A program made the translations under genes and the position numbers. A DNA stretch of 64,000 nt, from positions 682,001 through 746,000 of the forward strand of contig NZ_RCSU01000002.1 of the NCBI RefSeq assembly GCF_003991355.1. Direction: 5' to 3'. Source of the DNA: Pseudoflavitalea rhizosphaerae. Lineage in GTDB: Bacteria; Bacteroidota; Bacteroidia; Chitinophagales; Chitinophagaceae. Each line of letters begins with the position of its first letter. Position 1 is the stretch's first letter. The notes beneath the pieces were generated by a model that searched no databases, had not been told where the DNA came from, and saw nothing but the letters and a program-made list of their open reading frames with translations. Positions 49,959 through 59,567 of the stretch are shown here, piece by piece.

Positions 49959-51346
49959 TTGTATCCGTCGTTTTGTTCCAGGTAAACATTCGTTTTCATC
50001 GCATTCAATGGAATGGGATACAGTGTATCCGTTGACTGCCAGTTGGCTTCCTTAATGGGTTTCAAAACAGCATCGGACCTGCCAGTACGTTTCAGGTCGA
50101 ACCAGCGATGTCCCCATTCAACAAACAGCTCCATATGCCTCTCCTGCTCAACAGCCAGCAGCAGTTCACTTTTATCCAGGCTTTCAGGCAAAGGCAGCAG
50201 TCCTGCGCGGATGCGAACAGAATCCAGGTCTGCGCGGCCATCATCCAGTTTATCCTGTTGGATCCTCGCTTCTGCGCGGATCAGGAATTGTTCAGCCAGG
50301 CGCATCACCATGGAATATTCAGTGAGGGTACCGGTGGTGGTTGTACGAACTTTGTATTTGTAAGGGAAATACACAGTAGCCCCGGAGCTCAGCTTCCTGA
50401 AGCCGGTCCAGTTAGCCAGCCTCTTATCATTGGGTTCGAATTTCTCTATAAGATTGGTGGTGTCCAGCCTGAAAAGCGGTGTTCCCGTTGGCGTTGCAGG
50501 CGTAGAAGTAAAACCTTCCCAGGTATTGCGACCGCCGCCTACATTCACCGGCATCAGTTGCCAGATCGCTTCACGGCTATTGGCCAGGAATACGGTGTTC
50601 AGGTCTGTCAGCAGATCATACAGGGAATTATCCAGCACCAGTGTAGCTTCCGCTTCAGCCAGCGACCATTGTTTCGTGTACAGGTAAGCGCGAGCCAGTA
50701 AGGCAGTGGCAGCAGCTTTATTGGGTCGTACGCGGTTGGCGGTCGGATAATTATCAGCCATCAGGTTCTTAGCCTCTTTCAGATCCGCAATGATCTGATC
50801 ATATACCACAGCGGTCTTTTCACGGGGCTTCACACCATTGGCAATATAATCTGTGCTGGTGATGATGGGAACATCGCCATACATATTCACCAGGTAGAAA
50901 TGTAAGAAAGCCCGCATGAAATAAGCTTCACCGAGTAATTGTTTCCTAACAGGCTCAGACAGGGAAGTTGTTTTTGTCAATCCTTCAATGCAGGAATTGG
51001 CATGATAGATATAGGAATACTGATCGGCCCACATGCTTTGCACATACTGGCTGGATGGCAGCAGTGAATTTTTCCTGAACACATCATAATTCTCGAAACC
51101 TGTAAAATAGTACAGGTCATCCGCCTGCATGGCAGTGAGATAATTCATCAGCACATTGGCCCAGAAATAATTGAAGGAGTTCATATTGCTGTAGAGGCCC
51201 ACCATGGCGGCTGTAGCTGTTTTATCATCGGTGAACACCAGTCCGGAAGCCAGTTCGTTATTGGGATCCGGCGTTTCAACAAATTTGTTGCAGGACATTG
51301 ACCCGATAATCAACCACCCTGCCAATAGTATATGAATGCGTTTCAT
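49955..51346 (-). CDS. SusD/RagB-family nutrient-binding lipoprotein
   Basis: The 463-residue protein has a lipoprotein signal (IHILLAGWLIIGSMSC) and the helical SusD fold with TPR-like repeats: SNMNSFNYFWANVLMNYLTA, EAYFMRAFLHFYLVNMYGDV, ALLARAYLYTKQWSLAEAE and ERHMELFVEWGHRWFDLKRT. SusD proteins sit over the SusC channel on the cell surface and capture substrate. The start is the ATG 51346; the frame goes to 51376 but lacks support. The substrate here may be a peptide or thiol compound rather than a glycan, judging by TlpA and aminopeptidase P downstream (inference). Confidence 0.94.
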   Translation of the reverse strand: MKRIHILLAGWLIIGSMSCNKFVETPDPNNELASGLVFTDDKTATAAMVGLYSNMNSFNYFWANVLMNYLTAMQADDLYYFTGFENYDVFRKNSLLPSSQYVQSMWADQYSYIYHANSCIEGLTKTTSLSEPVRKQLLGEAYFMRAFLHFYLVNMYGDVPIITSTDYIANGVKPREKTAVVYDQIIADLKEAKNLMADNYPTANRVRPNKAAATALLARAYLYTKQWSLAEAEATLVLDNSLYDLLTDLNTVFLANSREAIWQLMPVNVGGGRNTWEGFTSTPATPTGTPLFRLDTTNLIEKFEPNDKRLANWTGFRKLSSGATVYFPYKYKVRTTTTGTLTEYSMVMRLAEQFLIRAEARIQQDKLDDGRADLDSVRIRAGLLPLPESLDKSELLLAVEQERHMELFVEWGHRWFDLKRTGRSDAVLKPIKEANWQSTDTLYPIPLNAMKTNVYLEQNDGYK

Positions 51347-51376
51347 GATTTCATTTTTTGATTGTAGGAATACCAT

Positions 51377-54300
51377 TTAGAAATTGAACTGTAAACCTGC
51401 TGTGATCGTTTTCATCGGCGGCATTACCAGCCCCTGTGTTTCCGGATCGAAGCCATCATAACTGGTGATGGTGACCAGGTTCTGGCCCAGCACATACACA
51501 CTCAGGTTATTCAGCTTGTAACGTTTCACCAGCTTGGACAGATCATATCGCAGCGACAGATTCTTCAACCGGATAAAACTGGCGTCTCCCCACATGGCAG
51601 AAGATAAACGGTAATTGTTGTAATCGGCTCCTGCACCAGTGAGACTGGCTTTGGGAACATTTGCGATATCCCCTGTTTTCCTCCAACGGTCCTGCGCATC
51701 GATGGTCATATTTTGTAAAGCACCTGGTTGCCTGGAGAGATATCCATAATTGATATTACGTCCTTCCTGTTTTACGAACTGGAAAAGGAAATCAAGTTCA
51801 AACCCTTTATAGTTGAAGGTATTCCTGAAACCGCCAAAATAGTCGGGCATCGTTTTGCCCAGTGTTACGAAATCATCAGGATCGGAAATATCATCGTTTT
51901 TATCCAGGTCCAGGAATTCAGGCAAACCCGTTTGCGGATCGATCCTGTTGAACTGGAATCCCCTGACGATGGTAAGCGATTGACCGACTACGTAAGTATC
52001 CTTGTAGGTTGATGACTCCAGGTCAGGAAATGCTTTCAGTTTGTTCTTGTTCACAGTCAGGTTGAACGCTGTTTTCCAGGTAAATTCCTTATTGCTGATA
52101 TTGGTGGAATTCAATTCAAATTCCCAACCAGTGTTCAGGACTGTAGCCGGGAAATTAGCGGTCATTTCAGCAAAACCTACCTGTGGCGTGAGTGCAAAAT
52201 CCACCAGTTGGTTGTCTGAAATATTCCTGTAAAAATTGGTGGTGAGTAAGATCTTATCATTCAGAAAACCCAGTTCCAGCGAAGCTTCCAGCTTTTTATT
52301 CTCTTCCCAGCGGAACAAAGGATTGGCGAGTCTCGAGGGGTAGATACCTGCAACGCCGTCATAAGCGAAAGAAGTAGACCTCCATGTTTCCAGGTAACCG
52401 TATTCATCTATCTGATCGTTACCTGTTGTACCATAGCTGGCTCTCAACTTACCAAAACTGATCACATTATTTTCAGGGAAGAAACCTTCCTCAGTGAATA
52501 ACCAGGCTGCGCCTACGGCGCCGAAATTTCCGAACCGGTATCCGGGCCCGAAACGTGTAGAGCCATCCCTCCGGAAACTGGCATTCACAATGTATTTTTC
52601 TTTCCAGTTATAAGTGGCACGACCGAAGAATGAATTGTAATTATATTTCTTGTAAAGCGTAGGAGTACGCACTGTTATCTCCTCTGCCGAACCAATATCT
52701 TCCATCAGTGCTTCGCTTGAAAAACCATCAGCAATAAAGCTTTTACCCTGCCTGGTGTTTTCCTGCCAGCTGCCACCAGCCAATAATTGCAGTTTGCCTT
52801 CGCCAATTTTGCGCGTATAATCCACCTGCGGCTCGATGATATAGGAACTCACTTCACTGTTACCGAAATAGGTCATACTTCCGATTGAAGATGTTGGATT
52901 GAAGACCACCTTTGGATATACCTGCATCTGGTCCATATTGGTCTGTGTAAGACCCAGCCTGGTTTTCACACTCAGACCCGGCAACACAGTATACCTGATC
53001 ACGGAATTTGCCACAAGGTTCTTTGTTTTGTTGGTATTCCTCCTTTGCAGGTAAGCCATCGGGTTTTGCAAAGTGCCGAACCAGTAAAATTTTCCCTCAT
53101 CATCATAAATGGGATAGTTCGGCGCCATATTGTAGAAAGATGTAACGTCTGACGCAAGCGATCTGTCTTTTATTCCTGAATAATTCACCGAAGCGGTGAT
53201 GTTGAATTTCTTGTCAACGCTGGAATGGTCCAGGTTGAGATAAACAGCTCCGCGACGAAAAGGAAGGTCGTTGGGCAGTACAGTGGTTTCATTGCGGTAG
53301 GAAGTACTGAGCAGGAACCTGGTCTGTTCATTGCCTCCGGATACCGAAGCCTGCACCTGTGTGAGTTTGGCTGTATTCCCGATGATCAGGTCCTGCCAGT
53401 CCGTTGCTTTGTTCTGGTCCCACAGTACGAGGTCAGGAGCATTTTGATCATCAGGCGTTCCGCCATCATTGGCAAATGCTTCCTTACGAAGGGCCACATA
53501 TTCAGGCGTGCTCAGCATGTCCACTTTATTGGTCACTTTGCTGGCGCCGGAATAGATATTGAAATCGAATTGTGTTTTTCCTGCTTTCCCTTTCCTGGTG
53601 GTGATCAGGATAACGCCATTGGCGCCCCTTGACCCATAAATGGCGGTGGCATCGGCATCTTTCAAAACATCGATGCGTTCGATATCGGTTGGGTTGATGC
53701 TTGCAAGCGGGCTCTGGTTGCCCCCGGCGCTGGTGAACTGGTCCAGGGACTCGGAAAAGTAGGGAACACCATCCACTATATATAAAGGATCATTTCCTTC
53801 ACCGATCGAGTTTTGCCCACGCAAACGAACGGTGAAATTGGAGCCGCGGAATCCACTGGTAGTGGAAACAAACAAACCTGCCACACGCCCCTGCAGTGCA
53901 GCCAGCGGATCTGCTACAGGTTGTGAAACGATATCTTTATTCTTCACCGTTGCCACTGTTCCGGTATTGCTTCTTCTCATTGCAGTACCATATCCAATGA
54001 TCACCATTTCATCCAGCGCATTGGCAGAGGCCGGCAATACCACCAGCATCTCTCCAGTCCCCACTTTCTGTTCCTGCGTTTCATAACCCACAAATGAGAA
54101 AATGAGAGTTTGTCCGGGCTGGGCATTAATTGAAAAATAACCCTTGATACCCGTTGCCACGGAAATGCTGGTCCCCTTGATAGTAACCGTTGCGCCGGTC
54201 AGGGGCTCACCGTTACTGTCTTTCACATAGCCTGTCACAGGGTCGGCTGCAACGGTAATGCTCAGTTGATTTTTAGAAGGGGGGCTTTTTTTCAGCCGGA

Positions 54301-54655
54301 TGAAGATGGTTTGATTTTCGATGGTATACTCCAGCGGCTGGTCTTTCAATACCTGTTTGATAAAGCTTTCCAGGGGTTGTTTGCTGGCCTGTACATCTAC
54401 AGGCTTTGAGTGGCTGATCTGATCTTTGCTCCACACTACAAAATAGCCTGTTTGCTTTTCTATTTCAGCAAAGATCTTTTTCAGGGGGATCTCCTTCCCA
54501 CTCAGGGTAACCGTTTGGGCTAAGCCACTGGCGGAAATGGAAAGGCTGAAAGCGAGCATGAAAAAGGCGGTCAGTTTCATTGTTTTCAGAATTGTTTTGG
54601 TACCCAGGCCGCGCCAGACAATAGCAGCCTGGTCACAAAGCGCTTTGATTTGCAT
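51377..54655 (-). CDS. SusC/RagA-family TonB-dependent transporter with STN domain
   Basis: The 1092-residue outer membrane protein has, in order: a signal region (MKLTAFFMLAFSLSISASGL); an STN domain (about residues 50-115, LKKIFAEIEKQTGYFVVWSK); a carboxypeptidase-regulatory-like domain (VTGYVKDSNGEPLTGATVTI); a TonB plug (ALQGRVAGLFV, DPLYIVDGVPYF); and a 22-strand barrel ending in a terminal Phe (ITAGLQFNF). The STN domain is what links SusC to a FecR anti-sigma factor, and such a pair is encoded directly upstream. It imports a bulky nutrient using TonB energy. Confidence 0.95.
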   Translation of the reverse strand: MQIKALCDQAAIVWRGLGTKTILKTMKLTAFFMLAFSLSISASGLAQTVTLSGKEIPLKKIFAEIEKQTGYFVVWSKDQISHSKPVDVQASKQPLESFIKQVLKDQPLEYTIENQTIFIRLKKSPPSKNQLSITVAADPVTGYVKDSNGEPLTGATVTIKGTSISVATGIKGYFSINAQPGQTLIFSFVGYETQEQKVGTGEMLVVLPASANALDEMVIIGYGTAMRRSNTGTVATVKNKDIVSQPVADPLAALQGRVAGLFVSTTSGFRGSNFTVRLRGQNSIGEGNDPLYIVDGVPYFSESLDQFTSAGGNQSPLASINPTDIERIDVLKDADATAIYGSRGANGVILITTRKGKAGKTQFDFNIYSGASKVTNKVDMLSTPEYVALRKEAFANDGGTPDDQNAPDLVLWDQNKATDWQDLIIGNTAKLTQVQASVSGGNEQTRFLLSTSYRNETTVLPNDLPFRRGAVYLNLDHSSVDKKFNITASVNYSGIKDRSLASDVTSFYNMAPNYPIYDDEGKFYWFGTLQNPMAYLQRRNTNKTKNLVANSVIRYTVLPGLSVKTRLGLTQTNMDQMQVYPKVVFNPTSSIGSMTYFGNSEVSSYIIEPQVDYTRKIGEGKLQLLAGGSWQENTRQGKSFIADGFSSEALMEDIGSAEEITVRTPTLYKKYNYNSFFGRATYNWKEKYIVNASFRRDGSTRFGPGYRFGNFGAVGAAWLFTEEGFFPENNVISFGKLRASYGTTGNDQIDEYGYLETWRSTSFAYDGVAGIYPSRLANPLFRWEENKKLEASLELGFLNDKILLTTNFYRNISDNQLVDFALTPQVGFAEMTANFPATVLNTGWEFELNSTNISNKEFTWKTAFNLTVNKNKLKAFPDLESSTYKDTYVVGQSLTIVRGFQFNRIDPQTGLPEFLDLDKNDDISDPDDFVTLGKTMPDYFGGFRNTFNYKGFELDFLFQFVKQEGRNINYGYLSRQPGALQNMTIDAQDRWRKTGDIANVPKASLTGAGADYNNYRLSSAMWGDASFIRLKNLSLRYDLSKLVKRYKLNNLSVYVLGQNLVTITSYDGFDPETQGLVMPPMKTITAGLQFNF

Positions 54656-54819
54656 AACTTCGTAACAGTTTTGGGTTGAACAATAATTAGCAGTCGATCC
54701 AAACTTTGGCCGGAGGTGCTCGAATCACTTCCGGTCTTTTTTATTGGAATGAATTCAGGTCAGGTTTAACAGTATCTGAAGTGTTCTTTATTGGCAAGAG
54801 ATGCGATGTCCGTTATTGG

Positions 54820-55989
54820 CTAATATACAACCAGCTTCCTTCCTTCTTCGATCCTGAACTGCACGCCCATGCCGGACAGTCCGTTCAATACCTGCGAAAG
54901 CTTCAAATTGCGTTGCATTTTTCCACCGAAGCGTACAGGCGGTTGTTTTTCGTATTCTACATTTACATCGTACCAGCGCGCCAGCTGCCGCATTACGGTT
55001 GTCAGTTCTGCATTGTTCAGATCAAACACACCATTCTTCCAGGCCAGCACCTGGCTGGTATCTGCGCCATCGATCACATTGATCTGTCCGGCTTTCACAG
55101 CTGCCTGCTGCCCCGGCCTGATAGCCCTGTAGCTATTTCCCGCATGTATATTTACAGCGCCTTCCGTGAGCGTGGTGGTTATGGCCGCTTCATCGTGATA
55201 AGCGTTCACGTTGAAGGTGGTGCCCGTTACTTCGATAAAGGATTGATCAGGCGCTATCACTTTGAAAGGCTTATTCTTTTGTTTGGCCACTTCAAAATAT
55301 ACTTCGCCGTTCACTTTTACATTTCTTTCCTCCCCTGAAAAACGGGTAGGATATGTCAGGCTGCTGGCTGCATTCAGCCAGGCTTTGGAACCATCGGGTA
55401 ATCGAACCTGGAACTGACGGCCTTTGGCCGTTGTAATTGTATTGAATTGCATCTCCCCTGCGGCTGCGCCATCCGCTTCATATTTCAATGCGCCATTTTC
55501 CAACACTGCCTTACCATTGCTTTCCAGGGAGATCACGCCATTCTTCATACTATCAAGTACTACTTTCTTTCCATTGGCCAGCGTAAGTACAGCCCCATTA
55601 CTACCAGGCAGCATATCCAGCGATTCGGCAATGACCTGCTCCACCGGCACACTGTGTTTTTTTCCATTATCCAAAAACAGAACAAAAATTGCCACGCCGG
55701 CAAGCAGCAACACTGCTGCCGCGGCAACCCACCGGACATAACTGCGCATCAGTAAAGGCTTTCCATGCTGCGGGAAACCTCCCGCTGCAATATGACGGTA
55801 CATTTTTTCAACAGGAGCATCGATACCCGCTGAAGACTGATCTGCATTCACCAACTCCTCCAGTTGCGCTTCCAGCTCAGGGCTGTAAGCATCATCCTGC
55901 ATCATATGTTTCCAACGCAGGAACTCGGCCGGCGTCATCGTGTCAGCCAGATATGTGCGAAACAAATCCTCAAATTCTTTGTCGGCCAT
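54820..55989 (-). CDS. FecR-type anti-sigma factor
   Basis: The 389-residue protein has a cytoplasmic N-terminal domain (EDLFRTYLADTMTPAEFLRW), a membrane helix near residues 87-107 (AAAVLLLAGVAIFVLFLD), a FecR domain (VRLPDGSKAWLNAASSLTYP, ERNVKVNGEVYFEVAKQKNK) and a C-terminal DUF4974 (LTTVMRQLARWYDVNVEYEK). It controls the sigma factor upstream and receives its signal from the SusC STN domain downstream. It starts about 95 bases after the sigma factor. Confidence 0.94.
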   Translation of the reverse strand: MADKEFEDLFRTYLADTMTPAEFLRWKHMMQDDAYSPELEAQLEELVNADQSSAGIDAPVEKMYRHIAAGGFPQHGKPLLMRSYVRWVAAAAVLLLAGVAIFVLFLDNGKKHSVPVEQVIAESLDMLPGSNGAVLTLANGKKVVLDSMKNGVISLESNGKAVLENGALKYEADGAAAGEMQFNTITTAKGRQFQVRLPDGSKAWLNAASSLTYPTRFSGEERNVKVNGEVYFEVAKQKNKPFKVIAPDQSFIEVTGTTFNVNAYHDEAAITTTLTEGAVNIHAGNSYRAIRPGQQAAVKAGQINVIDGADTSQVLAWKNGVFDLNNAELTTVMRQLARWYDVNVEYEKQPPVRFGGKMQRNLKLSQVLNGLSGMGVQFRIEEGRKLVVY

Positions 55990-56084
55990 AGTCTGTTTTT
56001 TCGTTGGAATGCAATGTTGTTGGGTATTCTATTACAGGACGCAAAACGATACCAGGGGTAAGGCATCGAAATGGAAAAAAAATT

Positions 56085-56690
56085 TCAGCCCCGGGGGCTC
56101 AGCAGTACCGTTACCACAATGGCCACTTCAGGATAATGTTTTTTCAGGTAAAGGCGGATGGAAGCCAATGCCCGTACCAGGTGGCTTTTGGAAGTTGTGG
56201 GAGAGATCTGCATCTCCTGCGCGATCTGTTCGTGCGTGAGCCCCCTGAAGCGGCTCAGTGTGAAAGCGGTTTTGAGTTGGGGGGAAAGCTGATCGATAGC
56301 TTCTTTCATCACCTGCTGCAATTGGCGGTGAGCCAGTTCTTCTTCCGCAGACGGCGAAAGATCGGCAAAGAAGCCGAGCAGGTAGGGCTCATATTCAGGA
56401 GCAATTACTTTTTTACGCAAATAATCGCGGGCCAGGTTACGGGTGATGGTATTCAGCCAGGGTCTGAACTGTTCCACTTCAGTAAGGGTGGCCCTTTTGA
56501 TCCAGACCCGCACAAAGATCTCCTGTGTGAGGTCCTGCGACAGTTCCGGTGATTTCATCAATTGCAGTGCTATTCCGTACACATGCTGCACATACTGATC
56601 GTACAGCATTCTGAACGCCTGCTGATCTCCTTCCGCAATCCGTAGTATCAGTTCTTTTTCATCGTATGGTACCGGCTCTGCCAAAAACAA
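56085..56690 (-). CDS. ECF sigma factor of the SusC/D unit
   Basis: The 201-residue sigma factor has region 2 (FRMLYDQYVQHVYGIALQLM, LTQEIFVRVWIKRATL) and region 4 (LTHEQIAQEMQISPTTSKSH). It drives the operon of the FecR-SusC-SusD set. No ATG is available; the frame begins at TTG 56690, with a second TTG two codons later. A TATTTTTG box at 56709-56702 lies only 11 bases upstream, so the leader is nearly absent. The start is thus less certain than the gene itself. Confidence 0.92.
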   Translation of the reverse strand: MFLAEPVPYDEKELILRIAEGDQQAFRMLYDQYVQHVYGIALQLMKSPELSQDLTQEIFVRVWIKRATLTEVEQFRPWLNTITRNLARDYLRKKVIAPEYEPYLLGFFADLSPSAEEELAHRQLQQVMKEAIDQLSPQLKTAFTLSRFRGLTHEQIAQEMQISPTTSKSHLVRALASIRLYLKKHYPEVAIVVTVLLSPRG

Positions 56691-56701
56691 CCCTTTGGTA
56701 T

Positions 56702-56709
56702 CAAAAATA
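56702..56709 (-). promoter_or_regulatory. -7 box of the sigma factor gene
   Basis: On the minus strand TATTTTTG matches TAnnTTTG. Transcription would begin near 56695, only about five bases before the TTG start at 56690, which would make this a nearly leaderless mRNA. Confidence 0.4.
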
Positions 56710-56727
56710 TCGATTCAAAACGAAAAA

Positions 56728-56757
56728 GCCATGCCATCCGTAAATGGATTGCATGGC
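56728..56757 (-). terminator. Terminator of the small gene at 56787
   Basis: GCCATGC (56728-56734) pairs with GCATGGC (56751-56757), and ATCC with GGAT inside. On the minus strand a run of five T follows. It insulates the sigma factor gene from the upstream operon. Confidence 0.8.
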
Positions 56758-56786
56758 CTGAATAATCGAATAATGGAAAACAGAAA

Positions 56787-57050
56787 TCAGTAATTCTTGA
56801 TAGCCTCATCAAATGCCGGTTCCAGGGGAAGGAATTTGGCCGGACAAACATTATCTCCCATTATCTTAAAATCCCCATTCTCATTTCTTTGTACATGCAC
56901 CCTGACGGTGCCATCGTTATAGGGAATGTATAATTGGTAAAGTTGCTTTTCTACACAATTCATGGTGATGAAATCGATAGTAATGGTTTCGCCATCAACG
57001 GTGAAATCCTTTTTGAAATTCTTTATCGCTGTTCCTCCTACTGATATCAT
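56787..57050 (-). CDS. Hypothetical protein (87 aa)
   Basis: The 87-residue protein begins MISVGGTAIKNFKKDFTVDG, then TITIDFITMNCVEKQLYQLY and IPYNDGTVRVHVQRNENGDF. This is a compact beta-rich protein without a signal. The longer frame from 57077 adds MHLNQPCST. No family is recognised. It is separated from the sigma factor gene by a terminator and may belong to the end of the carbohydrate locus. Confidence 0.5.
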   Translation of the reverse strand: MISVGGTAIKNFKKDFTVDGETITIDFITMNCVEKQLYQLYIPYNDGTVRVHVQRNENGDFKIMGDNVCPAKFLPLEPAFDEAIKNY

Positions 57051-57149
57051 GGTGCTACATGGTTGGTTCAGGTGCAAATATCGCCCGCATTCAGGAGATT
57101 CAGTAATGGAACTGAAAATAAATAAGTCTTTATCCGGGAACTGATCAAA

Positions 57150-57581
57150 TCATTTATTCATCAGCGCCCTTCCGGCAGTGATACGAAATCCTAATGGTGC
57201 AGTGTTTTCCCTTTGGATCACAAGTTCAAGGTTGGCTATGGATTGAAAGATCGAATATTCCAGATCACTGCTGCCAGCCTCATTCAGAATGCTGAACTGA
57301 TCAGCCTGCAATTCATTCCGGCCATCCTGTTGAATGCATGATCCGCTCAGTCTGCAAAGCAATGTCTCAGGCTTTGAACCACTCTCCTTTTTCACGATGA
57401 CCGGCAATTCCATACTGAACTTCTTATCTTCTGCAATGGTAACCTGGAATGGATTCCCCATATGAACGGAGGCCCACTGGCCTGAAATACTATTTACATT
57501 TTTATCATTTATGCTTTCTACATTTTTCTTGCAGGAAAAGAGACAAATGAAAGCAGCTGCAATACAATATATATTTCTCAT
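57150..57581 (-). CDS. Hypothetical small lipoprotein (143 aa)
   Basis: The product begins with a lipoprotein signal (RNIYCIAAAFICLFSC) and is 143 residues long. The mature part is beta-rich (INSISGQWASV-type strand: NSISGQWASVHMGNPFQVTI, ELPVIVKKESG, ELQADQFSIL, LELVIQRENTAPLGFRI). I do not recognise a family. It follows the beta-helix gene by 14 bases on the same strand, so it likely belongs to the carbohydrate-utilization operon and sits on a membrane of the cell envelope. Confidence 0.65.
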   Translation of the reverse strand: MRNIYCIAAAFICLFSCKKNVESINDKNVNSISGQWASVHMGNPFQVTIAEDKKFSMELPVIVKKESGSKPETLLCRLSGSCIQQDGRNELQADQFSILNEAGSSDLEYSIFQSIANLELVIQRENTAPLGFRITAGRALMNK

Positions 57582-57595
57582 CTTATTCAGTTTAA

Positions 57596-59542
57596 TTATT
57601 GACAATTGATTAAGGAATAAGCTGCGTAACTACCGGAAGACGGCAACTTCGATTGTGTAACCCAGTTTGTCATGTCTTTATAGGCAACAGTAATGGTGGC
57701 GCCCAGCGCTGTGAATGCAGACCTGTTGATGCTCAACTCGGTGACGGTTGCGGATTTACTGGCATTTACAGTAGCAGAAACGGCCGTCCATGACCAACCA
57801 CCGGTGCCGGTATACCTGTACAAAAGGCCATTCTCGATCAGGTAATCGGCGCCGGAAGATCCAAACTGACTGTCCTGATACCCAGTGCCCGCATTGTTAT
57901 CGGAATCGATATAAATTTGATATTGTGTATTGTCCATCCCGCTGCCGGCAACACCAAAGAACAATAACTGCGCATTGTTGGTCACCTTCAAAGTCAATGC
58001 GCTCTGACCTGTAGCCGTTGCTATGGCAGCAATACTGCTCCAGTCGTTCAGATTTCCATTTACAGTAATAGCAGGACAGGAACTTTGCGTTCCGGTTTCA
58101 TCAACTCCTATATCTACTCTTGTTCCGTTCAGTCTTGGCTGGCCATCAAAATCCACTTCTCCTGAAAATGGGCTGAACCCGGATTTTCCCGCATTGATAC
58201 AGGGAGAGCCAGACTGCAGGTGAGGATCAGGGTTAGTTTCACTGGCGCTGGTAATCTCCGGATCAGAAAAAATGGACTGATCTGTACCGTTATCATTCGT
58301 CAGTGTTCGGAAGGCTGTGAGGTCCAAACCAGTCCAGGTTCCGGCACCGGTCTGCTGGCTGGCGCTGAAGGAAGCAGTATTGTTGTAATAATAGTTTGCC
58401 CTGCAATTGATGGCTGAAACGCCGGTAGCCACCGTGAACATCTGCGTATAACGGCCATAGATCACATTGTTGAAGCAATCGATATTATTCGCGTTTTGCA
58501 GCACGATCTCACTCGCCCACTGGCTGGAAGAAGCATTTTTGATAAGCGTATTACCAGTGATGGAGCTGTAAGAAACAGTGCCTTCCGCGCTTCCATTGTT
58601 CACGCCATTGGAACCGTACAAGATCCCCGCCAGTGAATTATTATAGATAAGATTGTTCCTTACATGAATACCGCTTGAGGTGGCATTGGGTTTATCTATC
58701 TGGTTCTCGCAACCAACTGTGATCCCAAACTTACTATTGTACACTTTGTTGTTGGCGATCAAAACATTTATCGCACCATCAGCGTAGATGGCGCCATTAT
58801 CCGTATAGTTGCAAATGCAGTTGTAGGCCGTATTCCCCTTGATAGTACCATTCGATGGCTGGTTATTGGTGGTAATTGCCGGATAAGTAGCCAATCCCAG
58901 TACATCGATCCCGATATTGGTGATATGATGTACATTATTCCCTTCAATATTGAAATTGTTTATATTCCCTTTCAATGCAATGCCTTCACTCCAACCTGTA
59001 ATGCAATAAGACACTTCATTGTTGAGAATGGAAACATTGCTGATTGCTGAAGATGCATTGTCCCCAACAATCGCAATTCCATTGGCGCCAACACCACTGC
59101 TACCGGGATTGTCCGAAGGGTCCCAGCTTTTGTTAACGTAAGAGATCTCAGTGATCTTGTTTCCGGAAATAGTAAGATTATTTCCTGCGCCAATAAAAGT
59201 GATCCCGGTAGACCATGCCTGTTTTCGGATGTTCTTGATAGTTAGCCCGGAAATAGTTACAGAACTTGAGTTCTCGATATAAATGGTATGCACAGCTGAA
59301 CCATTCCCGGCAATGACGGCTTCACCATCACCTGCACTGGTAAGGGTGATATTATTCTTGTTGGCGATCACCACCGCCTGACTGTAAGTTCCGGCATGTA
59401 GCAGCACCCGGTCCCCGGCCACGCAGGCATCAATTTGTGTTTGAATGGAAGCAGGCGCATATACATGCCTGTCAACCGCAAGTAAGTTCAGACAATAGAA
59501 TAGTAGTGCCGCGATCATCGCAGCTTTTCTCATGTGTTCCAT
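57596..59542 (-). CDS. Secreted right-handed beta-helix protein with C-terminal CBM9-like domain
   Basis: The 648-residue protein has a signal peptide (RKAAMIAALLFYCLNLLA). It then has about 400 residues of parallel beta-helix repeats rich in N-I/V-N turns (ITLTSAGDGEAVIAGNGSAV, NNFNIEGNNVHHITNIGIDV), resembling polysaccharide lyase family 6-like or pectate-lyase-like folds. The last 150 residues (ITVNGNLNDWSSIAAIAT, QSALTLKVTNNAQLLFFGVA) resemble a DOMON/CBM9-type carbohydrate-binding domain. The substrate is unknown, and catalytic residues cannot be assigned without a structural model. ATG 59542 or 59533 could be the start. Confidence 0.85.
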   Translation of the reverse strand: MEHMRKAAMIAALLFYCLNLLAVDRHVYAPASIQTQIDACVAGDRVLLHAGTYSQAVVIANKNNITLTSAGDGEAVIAGNGSAVHTIYIENSSSVTISGLTIKNIRKQAWSTGITFIGAGNNLTISGNKITEISYVNKSWDPSDNPGSSGVGANGIAIVGDNASSAISNVSILNNEVSYCITGWSEGIALKGNINNFNIEGNNVHHITNIGIDVLGLATYPAITTNNQPSNGTIKGNTAYNCICNYTDNGAIYADGAINVLIANNKVYNSKFGITVGCENQIDKPNATSSGIHVRNNLIYNNSLAGILYGSNGVNNGSAEGTVSYSSITGNTLIKNASSSQWASEIVLQNANNIDCFNNVIYGRYTQMFTVATGVSAINCRANYYYNNTASFSASQQTGAGTWTGLDLTAFRTLTNDNGTDQSIFSDPEITSASETNPDPHLQSGSPCINAGKSGFSPFSGEVDFDGQPRLNGTRVDIGVDETGTQSSCPAITVNGNLNDWSSIAAIATATGQSALTLKVTNNAQLLFFGVAGSGMDNTQYQIYIDSDNNAGTGYQDSQFGSSGADYLIENGLLYRYTGTGGWSWTAVSATVNASKSATVTELSINRSAFTALGATITVAYKDMTNWVTQSKLPSSGSYAAYSLINCQ

Positions 59543-59567
59543 AATGGCAAATTTTAAGTGTGAAAGA

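Noticed and set aside
49035-49985. A 316-codon plus-strand frame
   Set aside because: Antisense of the TlpA-like gene, Cys/Phe-rich and without motifs.
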